Part shown: positions 46,790-55,538 of the stretch, one piece after another | Numbering within the stretch: the stretch's first letter is position 1 | Layout of the letters: each line of letters starts with the position of its first letter | Source of the DNA: Frateuria_A sp035943815 | GTDB lineage: Bacteria; Pseudomonadota; Gammaproteobacteria; Xanthomonadales; Rhodanobacteraceae | DNA: 64,000 nucleotides | NCBI RefSeq assembly: GCF_035943815.1 | Contig: NZ_DASZBU010000017.1 | Location: forward strand, 51,182-115,181 | Reading direction: 5' to 3' | Position numbers and translations under genes: made by a program | The notes under the pieces: generated by a model | The model's database searches: none | Told to the model about the DNA's origin: nothing | What the model saw: only the letters and a program-made list of their open reading frames with translations

Positions 46790-47143
46790 ATGAAGCGTGC
46801 GCTCACCCTGCTTATCCTCGGCGCCGTGCTGGCGTTGTCGTCCACCACGCTGCTGGCCGAAGGCAATGCCGCCAATGGCAAGACCAAGGCCGCGGCCTGC
46901 TTCGCCTGCCATGGCGCGGACGGCAACGCGGTCGATCCGCAGTACCCGCGTCTGGCCGGCCAGTACAACCTCTACCTGCAGCAGGTGCTGCACGAGTACA
47001 AGGACGGCCGCCGCAACAACCCCATCATGAAGGGATTCGTCGCCACGCTGTCCGACCAGGACATCGAGGACGTCGCCGCCTACTTCTCCAGCCTGCCGAC
47101 CAAGCTGAGCACGCTGAATGGGCACATCCAGGGCGACAAGTAA
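46790..47143 (+). CDS. Cytochrome c, class I, periplasmic (paralogue)
   Basis: 117 residues. A signal peptide (KRALTLLILGAVLALSSTTLLA) precedes the haem motif CFACH, with the axial Met expected in NNPIMKGFVATLSDQD. The organisation mirrors the upstream gene and the DQDIEDVAAYFSSL helix is nearly the same, so this is a tandem duplicate. AAGGA lies 7 bases before ATG 46790. Together the pair resembles the two halves of di-haem cytochrome c4, here as separate proteins; that comparison is inference. Confidence 0.92.
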   Translation: MKRALTLLILGAVLALSSTTLLAEGNAANGKTKAAACFACHGADGNAVDPQYPRLAGQYNLYLQQVLHEYKDGRRNNPIMKGFVATLSDQDIEDVAAYFSSLPTKLSTLNGHIQGDK

Positions 47144-47170
47144 GCCCCGTCCCGATTTGGTAAAAGCAAA

Positions 47171-47198
47171 AGGCCCGCACCAGCGGGCCTTTTTTTTT
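47171..47198 (+). terminator. Rho-independent terminator after the cytochrome pair
   Basis: 8-bp stem (AGGCCCGC/GCGGGCCT), ACCA loop, then eight T. Confidence 0.95.
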
Positions 47199-47202
47199 CG
47201 TT

Positions 47203-47343
47203 CTCCCCCCGGGGAGAAGCTTGGGGCGAGGGACCACGCTCACCATCATCTCCGCTCTTTCACCCGTATCGGTCAGGCAGAGCACCGCTCGCTGCTACTG
47301 CTCCGCGCCTCAAGGCCAGGCCTCTCCACGGAGGGGAGAGGAG
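47203..47343. repeat. Intergenic palindromic repeat element
   Basis: The left end is the palindrome TCTCCCCCCGGGGAGA (47203-47218). The right end is CCTCTCC-ACGGA-GGGGAGAGG (about 47324-47343). The overall layout resembles the element inside the ABC-F gene at 41344-41440, although the middle differs. Confidence 0.5.
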
Positions 47344-47351
47344 CAGAAGCA

Positions 47352-47957
47352 TCACCCTATCGCCGAGCTGCCTGCCTTCTCCTTGTAATAAGGATTGCGC
47401 CCGCCGCTGTGGTCCGTGGCGTCACGCACCGCCGTGATTTCCGGCACGCGCTCGCGCAAGGTCTTCTCCACGCCATTCTTGAGCGTCATATCGACCATGC
47501 TGCAGCCGTGGCAGCCACCGCCGAACTGCAGCACGACCACGCCCTCGGCGCTGATTTCCAGCAGGCTCACGCGGCCGCCGTGCGAGGCGATGCGCGGATT
47601 GATCTCCGCTTCGATCACGTAGCGCACCCGCTCTACCAGGCCCGCGTCGGCACCGGGAATCTCGCCCTTGATCCTGGGCGCGCGGATATTGAGCTGACCG
47701 CCGGTGGGGTTGGGCTCGTAGTCGATGCTGGCACCGTCCAGCCACCGCGCACTGTCGCCTTCGAGATAGAAGTCGAATCCATCGCATTCGACCAGCCATT
47801 CGCCACCGCCGAGTTCGCGTGGCTCACAGAACTCCAGTTCGCAGTCGGCCGCCGGCGTACCGGGCGCGGTGACCCGCAGCAGGATGCCCAGACCTTCGCC
47901 CTGCTGGGCCAGCAGGCGGCGAAAATGCGCCTGCGCGCGGTCGGAAATGTCGATCAT
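47352..47957 (-). CDS. nfuA: Fe/S biogenesis protein NfuA
   Basis: 201 residues. The N-terminal half is a degenerate A-type carrier domain (IDISDRAQAHFRRLLAQQ) without its cysteines. The C-terminal NifU-like domain binds a [4Fe-4S] cluster through CHGC in FGGGCHGCSMVDMTLKNG. NfuA delivers clusters to apoproteins, especially under oxidative or iron-poor conditions. ATG 47957 begins the conserved N-terminus. The gene stands alone, convergent with the cytochrome pair. Confidence 0.95.
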   Translation of the reverse strand: MIDISDRAQAHFRRLLAQQGEGLGILLRVTAPGTPAADCELEFCEPRELGGGEWLVECDGFDFYLEGDSARWLDGASIDYEPNPTGGQLNIRAPRIKGEIPGADAGLVERVRYVIEAEINPRIASHGGRVSLLEISAEGVVVLQFGGGCHGCSMVDMTLKNGVEKTLRERVPEITAVRDATDHSGGRNPYYKEKAGSSAIG

Positions 47958-48097
47958 CAGGAAACTCTCGAGCGCCGGAGGGGGACGGGGCCGGCGAAAC
48001 AGCACCATTTTAGTCCCGTTTCACGGAAAAGTCCGGCTTTGACTTTTCCGGACGCAGCTTCGACCCTTTGCCGTTCCTCCACTCGTCGCGAATCCCG

Positions 48098-48436
48098 ATG
48101 AACCTCAGCGAACTTTCCAGTCAGCATTGCCAACCACGCAAGGGTAAGGAACACGCACTGGCACCTTCCCAGGTACAGGAGCTGCTGGCGACATTGCCGG
48201 GCTGGCAGCTGAGCCAGGCTGGCGCCGCCATCGTGAAGGACTTCCGTTTCAAGGATTTCCACCACACGCTGGGCTTCATCAACGCCGTCGGCTTCATGGC
48301 CAACCGCGAGGATCATCATCCGGACCTCGAAGCCGGCTACGGCCATTGCCAGGTGCTTTGGTCCACCCATGACGTGGGTGGCTTGTCGCTCAACGACTTC
48401 ATCTGCGCGGCGCGCACGGAAGCCCTGCTGAGCTAG
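48098..48436 (+). CDS. phhB: Pterin-4a-carbinolamine dehydratase
   Basis: 112 residues. The family motif EDHHPDLEAGYGHCQV carries the two catalytic histidines, and LPGWQLSQAGAAIVKDFRFKDFHHTLGFINAV matches the dimer-forming helix. It dehydrates 4a-hydroxytetrahydrobiopterin, recycling the cofactor of phenylalanine hydroxylase; no phhA is in this window. The start is ATG 48098. It is convergent with rluC, whose stop lies 1-2 bases from its own. Confidence 0.95.
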   Translation: MNLSELSSQHCQPRKGKEHALAPSQVQELLATLPGWQLSQAGAAIVKDFRFKDFHHTLGFINAVGFMANREDHHPDLEAGYGHCQVLWSTHDVGGLSLNDFICAARTEALLS

Positions 48437-48437
48437 A

Positions 48438-49406
48438 TTAACGCTTACTTTTTCCTTTGTTGCCAAGAACATCGAGAAAGTTCTTCAAGTCATCTGGAAG
48501 CGGCGCGGAAAACCCGTAGGCGCGCCCTTCCAGCTCAAAGCCCATGTGCGCGGCATGCAGGAACAGCCGCTGCAAGCCCTTCTCCCGGAAGCGCTTGTTG
48601 GCTTCACGATCGCCGTATTTGGCGTCCCCGGCCAGCGGGTGGCCGATATGCGCCGCATGCACGCGGATCTGGTGGGTCCGTCCGGTGCCCAGCGTCGCCT
48701 GCATCAGACGGGCACCGGTGTACTGCTCCATCTCGCGGAAAAAAGTGAGCGATGGCTTGCCGTTATCGGACACTCTTACCATTCTTTCTCCGCCCTGAAG
48801 CACGGACTTGAGGAGTGGCGCATTGACATCGAAGCGCGCCTTGGGCGGGTGGCCGACCATCAGGCAGAGGTATTGCTTGGTCACCTGGCCCGCCCGGATA
48901 GCGGCCTGCAGCCCGATCAGTCCGGCGCGCGTCTTGGCGAACACCAACACCCCGCTGGTGTCGCGGTCGAGCCGGTGCACCAGTTCCAGGTGCTGGTCCG
49001 GGCGGGCGGCGCGCAGCAACTCGATCGCGCCGTGGCTCACTCCCGAACCACCATGGCTGGCAATGCCCGACGGCTTGTCGATGACCAGGAAGTGCTTGTC
49101 CTCGAAGATCACCGCCTCGGCGACCGCGGCGACCATGTCCGGCGCAGGCCCCTGCTCGACCGGGCGTTCGCCCGTTCGCACAGGCGGGATCCGCAACCGA
49201 TCACCGGCGTTGAGACGGGTATCGGGCTTGGCGCGCTTGCCGTTCACGCGCACCTGTCCGGTCCGCAGGAGCCGGTAGATCATGCTCTTGGGCACGCCCT
49301 TGAGCAGGGTCGCCAGGGCATTGTCGATCCGCTGGCCGTCGCGCTCGGGGCCGATGTCGACTTGACGCACACCATGAGGTGCGTCGTGGGAAGTTGCCGT
49401 CTGCAT
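48438..49406 (-). CDS. rluC: 23S rRNA pseudouridine synthase C
   Basis: 322 residues. An S4 RNA-binding domain occupies the N-terminus (SMIYRLLRTGQVRVNGKRAKPDTRLNAGDRLRIP). The RluA-type catalytic domain has the nucleophilic Asp in LVHRLDRDTSGVLVFAK, plus GRTHQIRVHAAHIGHPLAGDAKYG. The combination of S4 and this catalytic type, and the position divergent from rne, fit RluC, which modifies U955, U2504 and U2580 of 23S rRNA. I chose ATG 49406; the longer frame from 49706 covers the intergenic region and is not conserved-looking. Confidence 0.93.
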   Translation of the reverse strand: MQTATSHDAPHGVRQVDIGPERDGQRIDNALATLLKGVPKSMIYRLLRTGQVRVNGKRAKPDTRLNAGDRLRIPPVRTGERPVEQGPAPDMVAAVAEAVIFEDKHFLVIDKPSGIASHGGSGVSHGAIELLRAARPDQHLELVHRLDRDTSGVLVFAKTRAGLIGLQAAIRAGQVTKQYLCLMVGHPPKARFDVNAPLLKSVLQGGERMVRVSDNGKPSLTFFREMEQYTGARLMQATLGTGRTHQIRVHAAHIGHPLAGDAKYGDREANKRFREKGLQRLFLHAAHMGFELEGRAYGFSAPLPDDLKNFLDVLGNKGKSKR

Positions 49407-49747
49407 TGAAAAAAACCTGGGGTAATAGGATACTCGGCAGGCGCTTTGTGTCCCCCCATCGGATTCGATTGTGGTGGGATGCCCGTCCGCGACGTCGGCG
49501 AGGATTGCGCCGGTGGCCACCCAGGCAGCCGGCCGTAAACTCCCTTTCATCGTAACGGTTCGGGATGCCGTTGTCCGCCGCCAGGGGGTGGCGAGCCGGC
49601 AAAAGCGCGTGCCACGAATCACCCCGGTGTCGGAGATTGATGCCGGTTTTATTTGCCGCCACCCGCTGCGGCGCGATCCCGGCAGGCTGCCTGAGTTAGG
49701 CGCCACCGTGGCACGCGACGCGCGGCCAGGCCGAAGGAAAAACTACA
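49407..49747. promoter_or_regulatory. Divergent rluC/rne control region and rne leader
   Basis: 341 bases separate the two starts. In many gammaproteobacteria the long rne leader is the site of RNase E autoregulation. AAGGA lies 7-11 bases before the rne ATG. I do not see a convincing -35/-10 pair or a strong hairpin by eye. Confidence 0.5.
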
Positions 49748-52582
49748 ATGAAGCGCATGTTGATCAACGCAACTCAGCGTGAAGAGTTGCGCGTGGCCAT
49801 CGTCGATGGCCAGACGCTGTACGACCTTGATATCGAAATCCCCTCCCGCGAGCAGAAAAAAGCCAATATCTACAAGGGCCGCATCACTCGCGTCGAGCAA
49901 TCCCTGGAAGCGTGCTTCGTCGACTACGGCGCCGAGCGCCACGGTTTCCTCCCGCTGAAGGAAATCTCCGACCAGTACTTCACCCCCGGCCTCAACCCCA
50001 ACAAGGCCAGCATCCGCGAGCTGCTCAAGGAAGGCCAGGAACTGGTCGTCCAGGTCGAGAAGGAAGAACGCGGCAACAAGGGCGCGGCGCTGACCACCTT
50101 CATCAGCCTGGCCGGCCGCTACATGGTGCTGATGCCGAACAACCCGAAGGCCGGCGGCGTTTCGCGCCGGATCGAGGGCGAGGACCGGCAGGCGCTGAAG
50201 GAAGCGCTGGAGCACCTGAACGTCCCCGACGACGTCGGCCTGATCGTGCGCACCGCCGGCATGGGCCGCGACGCCGAAGAGCTGCAGTGGGACCTGGACT
50301 ACCTGCTGACCCTGTGGCGCTCGATCTCCGAGGCCGCGGCCAAGCAGAGGGCGCCGTTCCTGATCTACCAGGAATCCAAGCTCTTCATCCGTGCCCTGCG
50401 CGACTACCTGCGCAACGACATCGGCGAGATCCTCATCGACGAGGAATCGCTCTACAACGACGCGCGCGAGTTCATGCAGCAGGTGATGCCCAACGCCCTG
50501 CGCAAGCTCAAGCTGTACAAGGACGACACCCCGCTGTTCTCGCGCTACCAGATCGAGACGCAGATCGAGAGCGCGTTCGACCGCCAGGTGCGCCTCCCGT
50601 CGGGCGGCTCGATCGTGATCGACCAGACCGAGGCGCTGACCGCGATCGACATCAACTCCTCCAAGGCCACCAAGGGCTCGGACATCGAGGACACCGCGTT
50701 CAACACCAACTGCGAGGCGGCGGTCGAAATCGCCCGCCAGCTGCGCATCCGCGACGCCGGCGGCCTGATCGTCATCGACTTCATCGACATGGACAGCCCG
50801 CGCCACCAGCGCGAGGTCGAGGAGAAGCTCAAGGACGCGCTCAAGTTCGACCGTGCGCGCGTGCAGGTCGGCCGCATCAGCCGCTTCGGCCTGCTGGAGA
50901 TGTCGCGCCAGCGCCTGCGCCCGAGCCTGGGCGAGGCCACCCAGATCGTCTGTCCGCGCTGCGAGGGCCATGGCCACATCCGCGGCATAGAATCACTGGC
51001 GCTCTCGACCCTGCGCCTGATCGAAGAGCACGCCATGAAGGACAACACCGGCCAGGTGCTGGTGCAGGCCCCGCCCGCGGTGGCCAACTTCATGCTCAAC
51101 GAGAAGCGCGCCAGCGTGGTCGAGATCGAGCTGCGCAACAGGGTGCACGTGGTCATCGTCGCCGACGACCGGCTCGAGACCCCGCACATCGAGATCCAGC
51201 GCATCCGCGAAGCGGACATGGGCGAGCACAGCAAGCCCAGCTACGAGCGCCTGACCGCCGTGGAAACCGCGCCGATCCCCAAGATGGGCCAGACCCTGGG
51301 CAGCTCCGAGCAGCCCGCGGTCAGCGGCATCGTGCCCGCTACGCCCGCGCCGGTGCGCGAGGAGGCACCTGCCCCTGCTCCCGCGCCTGCAGCACAGCGC
51401 CCGCGCCCGGCCAGCGCCCCAGCGCCGCAGGGCGGCGTGATCTCGCGCCTGCTCGGCTGGTTCCGCGGCAGCGCCACGCCGGCCCCGGCGCAACCCAGCG
51501 AACGCAGCCAGCCTGCGCAACCGGCCTCCCGCCAGGGGCGCCGCGACGAGCGCAACCGGCCGCAGCAGCAAGCACAGGGCGGCCAGCGTACCGGGCGCCG
51601 CGACCAGGCTCAGGCCCAGCAGCAGCCAAAGGGCGGCGCGGGCAAGGCTGCCAACCCGCGCCAGCGCGGCAACGAAGCCGGCGCCGGCTCGCGCCAGCCC
51701 CAGCAGCAGGCCAAGGAGCAGGCGCCACGCCAGCCCAAGCCCGCTCCCGCACCGGCCGCAGGCAACGACAACCAGGAGCCGCGCAAGCAGTCGCAGGCCA
51801 AACAGGAACGCGCACCGCGCCCGCCACAGGCAGAGCAGCCGGTCACGGCTTCCGTTCCGGCAAGCGAGCCGGTCAAGGAAGTCGAGGTGATCGCCATGGC
51901 GCAGCCTGAGGCTGCGACCGCCGCGCCGGAAAACAAACCCGAAGCCGAAGGCGGCCAGCCGCGGCGCCGTCGCGGTCGTCGGGGCGGTCGCCGCCGCCGT
52001 CGCCATGAGGACGGCACGCCGGTCCAGGACGCCACGGGCGGTCCGCTGGAGGAGCTTGAGGACGAGGATCGCGAGGACGGGGACGATACCGATGCAACGC
52101 GCCGGAACGAGGCGCCCGCGCCCGCCGGAGCGGTGATTCCGGCTGCCGTCGCGGCAGGCGGCATGGCTGTCGCCCAGAACCAGGCCAGCGCACGCCAGGC
52201 CACGCCCGATGATGCATCCGAGTTGCCGGAAACGGCGCAGCCTGCCCCGGTCGCCACCTTCAACCTGCCCCCGCTACCGCCGATCCCTGCGCGAACCCTT
52301 CCGGGTGAAGCCGGGTCCGAGGCTGCGGACACGATGGAGCCCACGCCCGGCACGCACGTCGACGCCCATGTAACGGCTGTTGATACGCAGCCGACGGAAG
52401 CGGAACTCGAGGCGCCTGCCGTGGTAGCGGACGAGCCGGCACGGACCGAGCACGCCGACACGCCGGCGCCAAGCCCCAAGCAGGGCGATCTGCTCGCTTC
52501 CGCCTCCACCCAGCATGCCGGACCTGCGCAGGGCGCTTCGCCGACGGACACGCCTCCGCCGAAAGATCCGGCCCAGAGCTGA
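49748..52582 (+). CDS. rne: Ribonuclease E
   Basis: 944 residues. The catalytic half (1-520) shows MKRMLINATQREELRVAIVDG, the S1 domain (about 38-120), the metal-binding aspartates in AIDINSSKAT and IDFIDMD, and the zinc-link CPRCEGHGH. The C-terminal half is disordered: Gln/Pro/Ala- and Arg-rich (RRRRGRRGGRRRRRHEDG near 740-755), then acidic and Pro-rich, as in degradosome scaffolds. RNase E initiates mRNA decay and rRNA/tRNA processing near the inner membrane. A membrane-targeting amphipathic stretch is suggested by VISRLLGWFRGSA (about residues 560-575). It is monocistronic with a terminator. Confidence 0.97.
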   Translation: MKRMLINATQREELRVAIVDGQTLYDLDIEIPSREQKKANIYKGRITRVEQSLEACFVDYGAERHGFLPLKEISDQYFTPGLNPNKASIRELLKEGQELVVQVEKEERGNKGAALTTFISLAGRYMVLMPNNPKAGGVSRRIEGEDRQALKEALEHLNVPDDVGLIVRTAGMGRDAEELQWDLDYLLTLWRSISEAAAKQRAPFLIYQESKLFIRALRDYLRNDIGEILIDEESLYNDAREFMQQVMPNALRKLKLYKDDTPLFSRYQIETQIESAFDRQVRLPSGGSIVIDQTEALTAIDINSSKATKGSDIEDTAFNTNCEAAVEIARQLRIRDAGGLIVIDFIDMDSPRHQREVEEKLKDALKFDRARVQVGRISRFGLLEMSRQRLRPSLGEATQIVCPRCEGHGHIRGIESLALSTLRLIEEHAMKDNTGQVLVQAPPAVANFMLNEKRASVVEIELRNRVHVVIVADDRLETPHIEIQRIREADMGEHSKPSYERLTAVETAPIPKMGQTLGSSEQPAVSGIVPATPAPVREEAPAPAPAPAAQRPRPASAPAPQGGVISRLLGWFRGSATPAPAQPSERSQPAQPASRQGRRDERNRPQQQAQGGQRTGRRDQAQAQQQPKGGAGKAANPRQRGNEAGAGSRQPQQQAKEQAPRQPKPAPAPAAGNDNQEPRKQSQAKQERAPRPPQAEQPVTASVPASEPVKEVEVIAMAQPEAATAAPENKPEAEGGQPRRRRGRRGGRRRRRHEDGTPVQDATGGPLEELEDEDREDGDDTDATRRNEAPAPAGAVIPAAVAAGGMAVAQNQASARQATPDDASELPETAQPAPVATFNLPPLPPIPARTLPGEAGSEAADTMEPTPGTHVDAHVTAVDTQPTEAELEAPAVVADEPARTEHADTPAPSPKQGDLLASASTQHAGPAQGASPTDTPPPKDPAQS

Positions 52583-52627
52583 CCCAACCGCGCCCTCCCG
52601 CCTGGCGGAAGGGCGCAGACGCAAAAA

Positions 52628-52653
52628 AAGCCGGACCTGAGTCCGGCTTTTTT
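52628..52653. terminator. Bidirectional terminator between rne and the gacA-like gene
   Basis: 8-bp stem (AGCCGGAC/GTCCGGCT) with a CTGA loop, flanked by an A-run and a T-run, serving both convergent genes. Confidence 0.93.
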
Positions 52654-52669
52654 GTTGCGTCAGACCGGA

Positions 52670-53320
52670 TCAACCCACCTGGTTGGGTGCATCCAGCAGG
52701 CCGTGCACCGTCATGAGATGGGCCAGGCCGATCACGTGCTCCACCTGCAGCTTCTCCATCAGGCGCTGCTTGTAGGTGGAAACGGTCTTCGGGCTCAGGC
52801 TCAACTGGTCGCCGATCACCGTCAGCGGCTTGCCCCGCACCAGCATCATGGCGACCTCCAGCTCGCGGCTGGACAAGGCATCGAAAGGCGAGCCACTGTG
52901 GCCGTCGAGCGTGGCCAACGCCAGTTGCTGCGCCACCGCGGGCGCGAGATACCGCCGCCCGCCGGCGACCTGCCGCACGGCGACCAGCAGTTCGTCGGCC
53001 GAACAACCCTTGGTGAGGTAACCGAGCGCGCCGGCATCCAGCAGCCGCTTCGGAAAGCGCGCATCGTCGACCACGGTGATGATGATGATGTGCGTGTTTA
53101 GCTTGGCGCGGACCACCCGTTCGGTGAGTTCGATGCCGCTCATCCCCGGCATGTGCACATCGACCAGCGCCACGTCGGGCGCCTGCGTGCGGATCAGCCT
53201 GAGCCCTTCCTCCGCGGTCCCCGCCTCTCCCTTTATGCACACGTCCGGCTGTTGCTGCAGGATCATCCGGAAACCCGTGCGCACCAATTCGTGATCGTCC
53301 ACAAGCACGATATTGATCAC
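52670..53320 (-). CDS. LuxR-family response regulator, GacA/UvrY-like
   Basis: 216 residues. The receiver has Asp8-Asp9 (VLVDDHELVRTGF), phospho-acceptor Asp54 (DVALVDVHMPGMSG) and the Lys in GYLTKGCSADELL. The C-terminal GerE/LuxR helix-turn-helix starts SSRELEVAMMLVRGKPLTVIGDQLSLSPKTVSTYKQRLMEKL. The length and the opening MINIVLVDDHELVRTGFRMI closely resemble GacA/UvrY, which controls small RNAs that titrate CsrA. uvrC, the usual neighbour in other gammaproteobacteria, is not adjacent here. It is read convergent with rne. Confidence 0.88.
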   Translation of the reverse strand: MINIVLVDDHELVRTGFRMILQQQPDVCIKGEAGTAEEGLRLIRTQAPDVALVDVHMPGMSGIELTERVVRAKLNTHIIIITVVDDARFPKRLLDAGALGYLTKGCSADELLVAVRQVAGGRRYLAPAVAQQLALATLDGHSGSPFDALSSRELEVAMMLVRGKPLTVIGDQLSLSPKTVSTYKQRLMEKLQVEHVIGLAHLMTVHGLLDAPNQVG

Positions 53321-53398
53321 TTCAAGCCCTCCCTGGGAATGGTTAAGGAAAAGTAGGCGGCCGCTCCGCGCTTTGCAAGCGTTGATCTAGTGGTGGCC

Positions 53399-53421
53399 AA
53401 AAAAAACCGCCATCGGCGGTT
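53399..53421 (-). terminator. Terminator-like hairpin upstream of the gacA-like gene
   Basis: On the minus strand a 7-bp stem (AACCGCC/GGCGGTT) with a 3-base loop is followed by eight T. It lies 79 bases before the gacA-like start, so it could act as an attenuator or close an upstream transcript. Confidence 0.65.
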
Positions 53422-53571
53422 GGGTTTCTCTCGGGAATGGTGCACTGTCTACAGTGATTTTCACTCAGAAAAAAAAGTGCTGTACCGGAAGCACCCGCCA
53501 GGTTGCGCACATGGCCTATCCCTGAAGCGCATGCCGGCCTTGCGGAGACTGCGCACGTCGTCGCTCATCGC

Positions 53572-53603
53572 TAAAAGGTCCCGGCCGCGGAAGCGGCCGG
53601 GAC
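53572..53603 (-). terminator. Rho-independent terminator after the fasciclin gene
   Basis: 11-bp stem (GTCCCGGCCGC/GCGGCCGGGAC), 4-base loop, then CTTTT on the minus strand, 44 bases after the stop. Confidence 0.85.
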
Positions 53604-53646
53604 AAGGAGCTGCGGCGAGGGGGGACCGCAACCCGTAAAGCCAGCC

Positions 53647-54243
53647 TCAGGGCATCAGGACCTTGTTGACCACCATGATCACGCCGTTTGACTGGTACAC
53701 GTCGGGAATGGTCACGTCCGCAACGTTGCCCTTGTCGTCCGTGACTGTCAGATGCGTGCCGCTGCCTTTCACCGTCAGCGAATCGCCTTCCACGGTTTTC
53801 AGTTTGGCCTGACCTCCACCAGCCGCAATCCTCGCGTCGAGCGCCTTGGCATCCAGGCGGCCCGATACCACGTGGTAGGTGAGGATCTTCGCCAGCTCGG
53901 CTTTGTTGCCCGGCTTGAGCAGGTTGGTCACGGTACCGGCGGGAAGTGCATCGAACGCTTCGTTGGTGGGGGCGAATACGGTGAACGGGCCGGGGCCTTC
54001 CAGCGTCTGCACCAGGCCGGCCGCCTTGACCGCAGCAACCAGGGTGGTGTGGTCCTTGGAGTGAATGGCGTTCTGGACGATGTTGCGCGAGGGGTACATG
54101 GCCGCCCCACCCACCATCACGGTCCCATCGGAGCCCGCCGGGCTCATGCCGCCCGACATCTGGGCCATCGCAGGCACGGCGCAGGCGAGGAGTGCCAGCG
54201 ACAGACCCAACTTCAATGCGCATAGCTTATAGCCAGTTTTCAT
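53647..54243 (-). CDS. Secreted fasciclin-domain protein
   Basis: 198 residues. A signal peptide (KTGYKLCALKLGLSLALLACAVPAMAQ) precedes a short Met/Gly/Ser-rich linker and one fasciclin (FAS1) domain: NIVQNAIHSKDHTTLVAAVKAAGL, GPFTVFAPTNEAFDALP, LTYHVVSGRLDAKAL and a final VTIPDVYQSNGVIMVVNKVLMP. FAS1 domains mediate cell-surface adhesion; single-domain bacterial forms are secreted or periplasmic. AGGAGA lies 7 bases before ATG 54243. The gene is a single unit with its own terminator. Confidence 0.93.
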   Translation of the reverse strand: MKTGYKLCALKLGLSLALLACAVPAMAQMSGGMSPAGSDGTVMVGGAAMYPSRNIVQNAIHSKDHTTLVAAVKAAGLVQTLEGPGPFTVFAPTNEAFDALPAGTVTNLLKPGNKAELAKILTYHVVSGRLDAKALDARIAAGGGQAKLKTVEGDSLTVKGSGTHLTVTDDKGNVADVTIPDVYQSNGVIMVVNKVLMP

Positions 54244-54602
54244 GTGATCTCTCCTGTCCAGCGTGATGTGCGGGTTGCACGAACTCTCTCCCTTACGCGA
54301 CAGGGTCGAACATGGATGCATGCACCCCGCGTGCTTGTTTCAGGCGCGTGCGCGTCTTGAGGGATCTCGTTACATGAAATAGTGCGATGGCAACCCACCC
54401 TGCTCGTCACCTAGTGGCTGATTTCGGTCAGGCCGAACATCGATTCTGGCGACCACCGTTCGTGCGAGCTGCTTTTCCTCCCGAGCCGTGGGCACCTCAT
54501 GTGCACAGCCTTTGAGGAAACACCTTGCCTGCATCCTTCGGCGCACTTGCTCCGTATAGCCCGCAGGGCGCAAGCGGTGCGCCGAAGAGGGAGAGCACGG
54601 CA
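54244..54602. other. Divergent intergenic region
   Basis: 359 bases between the fasciclin gene (minus) and the DUF3034 gene (plus). No gene, strong hairpin or repeat is seen; promoters for both genes are expected here. Confidence 0.5.
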
Positions 54603-55511
54603 ATGCACGAATTTCGCAGGCAAAAAATGCTGCTGGTCGGCGCCTTGGCGCTGGCGGGCGGACTGGTTTCGCTGCAGGCGGCAGCCGCCGACGCCGCGGG
54701 TCCGGCCGACAACATCAGCGGCAAGCTGCTGCTCACCGGCGGCGTGTCGCAGATCGAGGGCTCCGCCGGCGGCGGCCTGACCCCGTGGGCGGTGATCGGC
54801 AGCTACGGAACGCAGGGCCAGTTCGGCGCCAACGCGTTCTACACCCGAGTCAACGTGCAGGACTACCACCTCGACGATGCGGGCGCGATAGTGGGCATCG
54901 ACAACCGCGTCGAGTTTTCGGTTGCGCAGCAGCGTTTCGACACCGAAGACGTCGGCGCTGCGCTGGGCCTGGGCCGCGGCTTCACGTTCCGGCAGAACGT
55001 GATCGGCGTGAAGGTGCGGCTGATCGGCGACGCCGTGCTCGATCAGGACAGCTGGGTGCCGCAGGTAGCGGCGGGCGCGCAATACAAGAGCAACAACCAG
55101 GGCACGATCCTGCATGCGATCGGCGCCAAGAGCGACCATGGCACCGACTACTACATCAGCGCGACCAAGCTGGTCCTGTCGCAAAGCCTGCTGCTGAACG
55201 CCACGCTGCGCCTCACCAAGGCCAACCAGATCGGCATCCTCGGCTTCGGCGGTGACAAGCACAACAGTTACCAGGCCGAATTCGAAGGCTCGGCCGCCTA
55301 CCTGCTCAGCCGCAACTTGGCCATCGGCGCGGAATACCGCCAGAAGCCGAACAACCTCGGCATCGCCAAGGAAGAGGACTGGTACGACGCCTTCGTCGCC
55401 TGGGCGCCGACCAAGCACGTCTCGCTGACGGTGGCCTACGCCAACCTCGGCAACGTCGTCATCAAGGACAACCAGCACGGCCTGTATGCGTCCGTGCAGG
55501 TGGGCTTCTGA
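54603..55511 (+). CDS. DUF3034 family outer-membrane-like protein
   Basis: 302 residues. A signal peptide (KMLLVGALALAGGLVSLQAAAADA) is followed by alternating beta strands with aromatic ends, finishing GLYASVQVGF with a terminal Phe, as in outer-membrane barrels. LLTGGVSQIEGSAGGGLTPWAVIGSYGT and IGAEYRQKPNNLGIAKEEDWYDAFVAWAPTKHVSLT fit the DUF3034 family. No transported substrate is known. ATG 54603 is preceded by GGGAG. The truncated haemoglobin gene starts 28 bases after the stop, so these two exported proteins form an operon. Confidence 0.88.
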   Translation: MHEFRRQKMLLVGALALAGGLVSLQAAAADAAGPADNISGKLLLTGGVSQIEGSAGGGLTPWAVIGSYGTQGQFGANAFYTRVNVQDYHLDDAGAIVGIDNRVEFSVAQQRFDTEDVGAALGLGRGFTFRQNVIGVKVRLIGDAVLDQDSWVPQVAAGAQYKSNNQGTILHAIGAKSDHGTDYYISATKLVLSQSLLLNATLRLTKANQIGILGFGGDKHNSYQAEFEGSAAYLLSRNLAIGAEYRQKPNNLGIAKEEDWYDAFVAWAPTKHVSLTVAYANLGNVVIKDNQHGLYASVQVGF

Positions 55512-55538
55512 CCCGATCACGCCATGAGGATTCCGACC

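Larger units (their letters stand above)
53321..53646. other. Intergenic region with two hairpins
   Basis: 326 bases between the fasciclin gene and the gacA-like gene, both minus-strand. It holds two terminator-like hairpins and a short inverted repeat CACTGT-CT-ACAGTG at 53443-53456. No gene is supported. The DNA around 53380-53480 is AT-richer than the surroundings, as expected for a promoter region of the gacA-like gene. Confidence 0.55.

Noticed and set aside
53443..53456. Inverted repeat CACTGT-CT-ACAGTG as a LexA-like operator
   Set aside because: LexA boxes need CTGT and ACAG eight bases apart; here the spacing is two. It may be another operator but cannot be named.
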